From positions 20,879,115 through 20,943,114 of the forward strand of contig OX463865.1 of the NCBI GenBank assembly GCA_949825065.1: a stretch of 64,000 bases of DNA. The letters are read 5' to 3'. The notes beneath the pieces were generated by a model. The model was not told where the DNA came from. It saw nothing but the letters and a program-made list of their open reading frames with translations, and did no database searches. Position 1 is the stretch's first letter. Every line of letters begins with the position of its first letter. The translations under genes were made by a program, and so were the position numbers. Shown here piece after piece: positions 61,470 through 64,000 of the stretch. The stretch is from Odontocerum albicorne (taxonomy: Eukaryota; Arthropoda; Insecta; Trichoptera; Odontoceridae).

Positions 61470-61560
61470 TTTTATACTACTTTTTTTATCCACTTAGCAC
61501 GGATTTCTCCTGTTACACAAAGAGGGTCTGTTTCTAGAGTTAGGAAGAATATCAGCCAGG
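61470..61560 (+). repeat. R repeat fragment, diverged
   Basis: TTATCCACTTAGCACGGATT and TCTCCTGTTACACAAAGAGG follow the R core order weakly. Confidence 0.35.
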
Positions 61561-61728
61561 ATTCTTCTCATACTGCTAGACGGTGCCGAGACTATATCCA
61601 CAGTGGCATTCAGTTGGTTCAATATCTCTATACCACGCGTGACTGAGTGTGTAGTCATATAATACTTGGATCTGATGATTTTTCATACTTTATGTATATT
61701 TCTTTATTTTTTTATTTATAATTTGTGT

Positions 61729-61798
61729 TGTGTAAACTTTTGTGTTTATTATTTCTTTGATGTAAACTTTTGTGTTTATTATTTGTTTTATGTAAACC
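61729..61798 (+). repeat. 30-bp tandem repeat, 2.3 copies
   Basis: TGTAAACTTTTGTGTTTATT plus ATTTCTTTGA is repeated once with small changes and followed by TGTAAACC. Confidence 0.85.
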
Positions 61799-62149
61799 AA
61801 CCTTAGGACGGGCACACGCCTAGTTAGGCAGAATAGTGCTTTTCATATTTAGTTGTAAATTTATCAAAAGTGCAAATTAAAAAAGTATACGTGTTTTGTT
61901 AGTTTTCTTCAAACCGTCTCAACATATTTTCCGATTATAAATATTAAATATATCAATTATGGCTGTGCCGATTGTTAATGTTTCCAGTTATGATGTAGAA
62001 AAATTTCATTGGTTTAATGTTAAATATTATAAATAAATAAATATAGGTTTATCATATTGATAGCAAACAATATACCTATAGTATGTACATAGTATATTTA
62101 AATACATTCCAAAAAACATTAATATCAGAAAATACATTTAAAAGAGAAG

Positions 62150-62290
62150 TTATCAAAAGGTCTGGGCTCATCTGATAACATCCTCCGGTCAAGATACACC
62201 CCACCAATATAGGGCGAGCCGAGCCGCGAGGACACGATATGTTTTTCAGCCCACACCCTTGCACATGTAGAATAAGAAGAAAAAAAGAGA
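62150..62290 (+). repeat. K repeat copy
   Basis: CAAAAGGTCTGGGCTCATCT, GGTCAAGATACACCCCACCA, GCCGCGAGGACACGATATGT and TTTTCAGCCCACACCCTTGC, then an A-rich tail. Same order as 11665-11830. Confidence 0.65.
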
Positions 62291-62394
62291 AAATAAATAG
62301 ATGGCAGAAAAAATATAATAGAAAAGTAATTCCACAAATACCACCTCAGATTAACTCCAACAAATAAGTATAGGTTCTTTGACAGCAACATAAT

Positions 62395-62760
62395 GCGTCT
62401 TGTGGGGGAAAGTAGTGGGCAAACGAAGAGTTGGTGGGCAGAGGAAACGCTATAAGGACAGTCTGCGAGAGTCGCTCACTTTGTGTGGGGCGCCTGAGGA
62501 CTGGGAGCAGGTGGCTCGGGACCGGTAGGGGTGGAGAGCCGTATGCTCTCGGGTTAATGGCGTCTCAGCGGCTAGACGTATGAGAAACAGTCTGCACGCT
62601 GCGAACATGCGTCAACATGGCCAGGCGGCTCAGCAGAGTTCATATGTCTGTGGCATTTGCGGGTGGGAGTGCGCATCCAGGATCGGGCTGTTCTCTCACA
62701 GAAGATCACACGATCGACGTGGGAGAACGGTTCAGGACTGACGTTACAGTGGCGAGGGGA
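62395..62760 (+). pseudogene. LINE C-terminus with C2H2 zinc finger
   Basis: In one frame from 62422: RRVGGQRKRYKDSLRESLTL, GAPEDWEQVARDR-stop-GWRA, VCSRVNGVSAARRMRNSLHA and YVCGICGWECASRIGLFSHR followed by RSH. The spacing C-x2-C-x12-H-x3-H is a proper C2H2 finger. R(R)xGGQxxRxKD...DWExxARDRxxWR plus a terminal finger is known from LINE polyproteins. One in-frame TAG interrupts it; otherwise it is well preserved. The reverse transcriptase is absent. Confidence 0.75.
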
Positions 62761-62847
62761 TCGTCGACTGCGAGGCCCGGCAATGAATGTGTACATATAT
62801 AAATTCATTCCGAAATCGCAAATATATCTCGAAATTAACATTTAAGA

Positions 62848-62945
62848 GAGAAGACATTCAAAGGTCCAGGCTCATCCCACAACATTCCCCCTTCTGAGAT
62901 AACCTCACTAATGATGGGCGAACACGACCGCGAAGACTTTTGGTG
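62848..62945 (+). repeat. K repeat copy
   Basis: TTCAAAGGTCCAGGCTCATC, CTTCTGAGATAACCTCACTA and GGGCGAACACGACCGCGAAG match the first part of K at 62155-62230. Two K copies therefore flank the zinc-finger LINE fragment in direct orientation. Confidence 0.55.
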
Positions 62946-62989
62946 TTTTTTTCATTATGCGTTACTTGTGAATTTACTTAAAAAAAATA

Positions 62990-63100
62990 TATAAAAATAC
63001 TTTGAGTGTAAGGAAACGAAGGTAGCGATTTTGTCAATGAAATTTGGTAGTTCCCTGCATCTGCGTACGTTTATGAGTTTTGCCGCCTTTTTTAAAACTT
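62990..63100 (-). mobile_element. LINE-G 3' UTR fragment
   Basis: Minus strand: CGTACGCAGATGCAGGGAAC, TACCAAATTTCATTGACAAA and CTTCGTTTCCTTACACTCAA match the middle of the LINE-G 3' UTR. Confidence 0.45.
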
Positions 63101-63435
63101 TCAAACATAAAATTATACAGAATCAGAATGAAACCGTAGCCCTCCCGTATCGGCCGTGACTGAAGGCAGTTAATATCTTGGGCCGGTGATTTTGGGGAAC
63201 CCCCTTTTGTCGCTTCGTTTATTATGTTTTATTGACACATTTTATACGACAATCTCCGATATGCCCGGGTCTTTAGGAACGTTGGATCTGTGTCTTCTTC
63301 TTGTCGGATTTAGTTTATTTATCGGAGACAGAAGAGCGATCTAGGGTTGTATTTTATTATATTTCTTTCAATTGATACGTTTAATTTGTTTTCAATTTAA
63401 AGAAGAAAACGTATGTAAAAGGTTTTGGATTTATT
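63101..63435. other. Unannotated sequence, GC-richer at 63140-63230
   Basis: No feature recognised. Confidence 0.3.
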
Positions 63436-63439
63436 TTTG

Positions 63440-63690
63440 TGGAACTTCGTGTTTGAATATTTAATAATATATAGCTGTGTTGTTCCAATGTTTACATTTA
63501 TCCGCGCTACACGTGTTTGTACCTCCTATGCCGAGACTATTCAAGTTGAGTGATCCCGGTTTGTTACGATAGGAGTGCTAAGGTCAGGCTAGTGTCTCGA
63601 TAGACCACCCACATCGGAAGTTTGCGTGCCCAAACGGGAAAATCAACCAGGCCATTCCGTGTGCGAGTGGTGATACTTTTTGCTGCCCAG
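63440..63690 (+). repeat. R repeat copy, longest
   Basis: GAATATTTAATAATATATAG, CTACACGTGTTTGTACCTCC, TGATCCCGGTTTGTTACGAT and AGGAGTGCTAAGGTCAGGCT, extending past the other copies with CACCCACATCGGAAGTTTGC. Confidence 0.6.
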
Positions 63691-64000
63691 TTTATGAATA
63701 CGGCATCCATAATAATCAATCCATAATGGCGTTAATAATTGTCCTGTACATTAACAAACGCTTGCGAATCAACAAACAGTTTGCTATTTTTCCTGTTAGC
63801 AATTTGTATATGTATAAACAGTTGCGTAGATCTCTTCTAACGCATAAGAAGTAATATCCGACCAACCCATTAAAAAGTATGAGATAGATTCAAACTGGGT
63901 AAAATTCAAACACTTGGCAATAATGATATCGCAGAAATCTCTTTGGGACTCGCTCAACTCTCCGAGAATTCAAGATTCCTCTCGGGTTCCGATAGCTTGA
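63691..64000. other. Unannotated sequence to window end
   Basis: Nothing recognised. Confidence 0.3.

Noticed and set aside
62640..62710. Host C2H2 zinc-finger gene
   Set aside because: The finger lies in a LINE C-terminus (GGQ..RYKD, DWExxARDR) and the frame has a stop upstream.

Overview
The window is non-coding insect DNA, most likely lepidopteran. I find no host gene, rRNA, functional tRNA or CRISPR array. The evidence is high A+T, six lineages of mariner (DD34D) elements, many 5'-truncated non-LTR retrotransposon (LINE) relics ending in a CTACCCCGACAGGGAAATGG-type 3' end, tRNA-headed SINEs, a Helitron, a hAT element, palindromic Penelope-like modules and several minisatellites. The lepidopteran assignment rests on remembered resemblance of the LINE and SINE tails and is an inference. 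The whole window could be intergenic or could lie inside one very long intron. Two juxtaposed acceptor/donor motifs of the recursive-splice type (near 1256 and 44295, + strand) point weakly to the intron.

Family labels used below are mine. LINE-T is the LINE whose 3' end carries the CTACCCCGACAGGG block. LINE-G has a GPVTWNGLPL-like C-terminus plus a long 3' UTR. LINE-W has a LWNQL...FKKRLKKLF C-terminus and a 3' UTR containing TGGTTGGAAGAGATTGCC. SINE-P has the head CGCGGTAACGC...GGTTCGAAC. SINE-Q has the head GTGGCCTAGTTG...GGTTCGATCC and a tail resembling LINE-W. PH is a palindromic, hammerhead-like, Penelope-type module. R and K are unnamed dispersed repeats.

Layout. 0-16 kb: AT-rich sequence with LINE-T relics, a 43-bp minisatellite, two mariner relics, a MITE, a PH palindrome and a 47-bp satellite. 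16-31 kb: a hAT element, LINE-T, LINE-W and LINE-G relics, PH palindromes, a 38-bp array, a mariner inserted in LINE-G, SINEs and a 33-bp minisatellite. 31-45 kb: a nearly complete mariner, a decayed LINE reverse transcriptase next to a 30-bp minisatellite, SINEs, a Helitron relic and a 45-bp array interrupted by a PH palindrome. 45.2-55.6 kb: a very young tandem duplication of about 5.2 kb. Each unit carries an intact mariner transposase and a broken second mariner. Only three substitutions and one 2-bp indel were found by eye between the units. 55.8-64 kb: more LINE-G, SINE-P, LINE-T and LINE-W relics, a TATG/TG microsatellite, an unrecognised 137-codon reading frame and a LINE C-terminus with a C2H2 finger.

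The genes do not form a cellular pathway. The only plausibly functional protein is the cecropia-type mariner transposase at 45.3-46.3 kb and its identical copy at 50.5-51.5 kb. SINE-Q probably depended on LINE-W for mobilisation, and non-autonomous elements here depended on enzymes encoded elsewhere.
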